DNA of 64,000 nt, from positions 220,519 through 284,518 of the forward strand of contig JARGSG010000046.1 of NCBI GenBank assembly GCA_030374805.1, given 5' to 3'. Numbering within the stretch: position 1 is the stretch's first letter; every line of letters starts with the position of its first letter. The notes under the pieces are model-generated. The model saw only the letters and a list, made by a program, of their open reading frames with translations. It was not told the origin of the DNA and searched no databases. Positions 63,963-64,000 of this stretch are shown one piece after another. The translations under genes were made by a program, and so were the position numbers. The DNA comes from Gracilaria gracilis (taxonomy: Eukaryota; Rhodophyta; Florideophyceae; Gracilariales; Gracilariaceae).

Positions 63963-64000
63963 GAGCTTGCTGGCTGTTGTCTGGGTACGCCGGGGTTTCT

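Overview
The window looks like a transposon-rich stretch of a small-genome eukaryote. Most open frames belong to LTR retrotransposons or DNA transposons. A few host-type genes sit between them: a TIR-NB-ARC-WD40 receptor, secreted proteins and a transthyretin-like/zinc-metallopeptidase gene. Introns are nearly absent (one convincing candidate) and base composition alternates between GC-rich and very AT-rich blocks. This mix would fit a florideophyte red alga such as a Chondrus relative. That is an inference from gene style, not a database match.

Layout. (1) 1-8.6 kb holds decayed Ty3/gypsy remains: a minus-strand pol (2.5-5.9 kb) and, separately, a minus-strand relative of an unusual accessory protein (7.2-8.6 kb). 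(2) 9.4-10.8 kb is a broken PIF/Harbinger-like transposase. (3) 10.8-13.4 kb is mostly AT-rich non-coding DNA. (4) 13.4-45 kb is a nested insertion complex inside one host gene. A TIR-NB-ARC-WD40 gene starts at 13903 and is cut after 14 coding bases by a Ty1/copia element with 481-bp LTRs (13917-41379); its reading frame resumes at 41385. That copia is cut in its RNase H by a unit bounded by ~293-bp inverted repeats (about 18979-40453), which carries a second, divergent copia-like gag-pol. This second element is cut in gag by a nearly intact 11,983-bp chromodomain-associated Ty3/gypsy element (19988-31970). The right inverted repeat is cut by a piggyBac-like element (36364-40255), which contains a second piggyBac-like element (37295-40160). 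Target duplications and restored reading frames support most of these steps. (5) 45-54 kb is the most host-like part: a small secreted protein with one intron, a broken gene, two unknown ORFs, two foldback elements, a secreted Cys-rich protein and the metallopeptidase gene. (6) 54.2-60.5 kb is a complete but decayed copia element on the minus strand (205-bp LTRs, duplicated TCTAT). (7) 62.3-64 kb is the 3' part of another minus-strand gypsy pol that runs off the window.

How the parts relate. The receptor keeps all recognisable domains, but its original start codon and promoter are 27.5 kb away. Any present expression must start from the copia 3' LTR or from the internal Met at 41410. The gypsy element carries a long antisense frame between pol and its 3' LTR, with a decayed relative at 7.2-8.6 kb, and three copies of its polypurine tract. 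Several otherwise open element frames are broken by single in-frame stops. All identity estimates are by eye.
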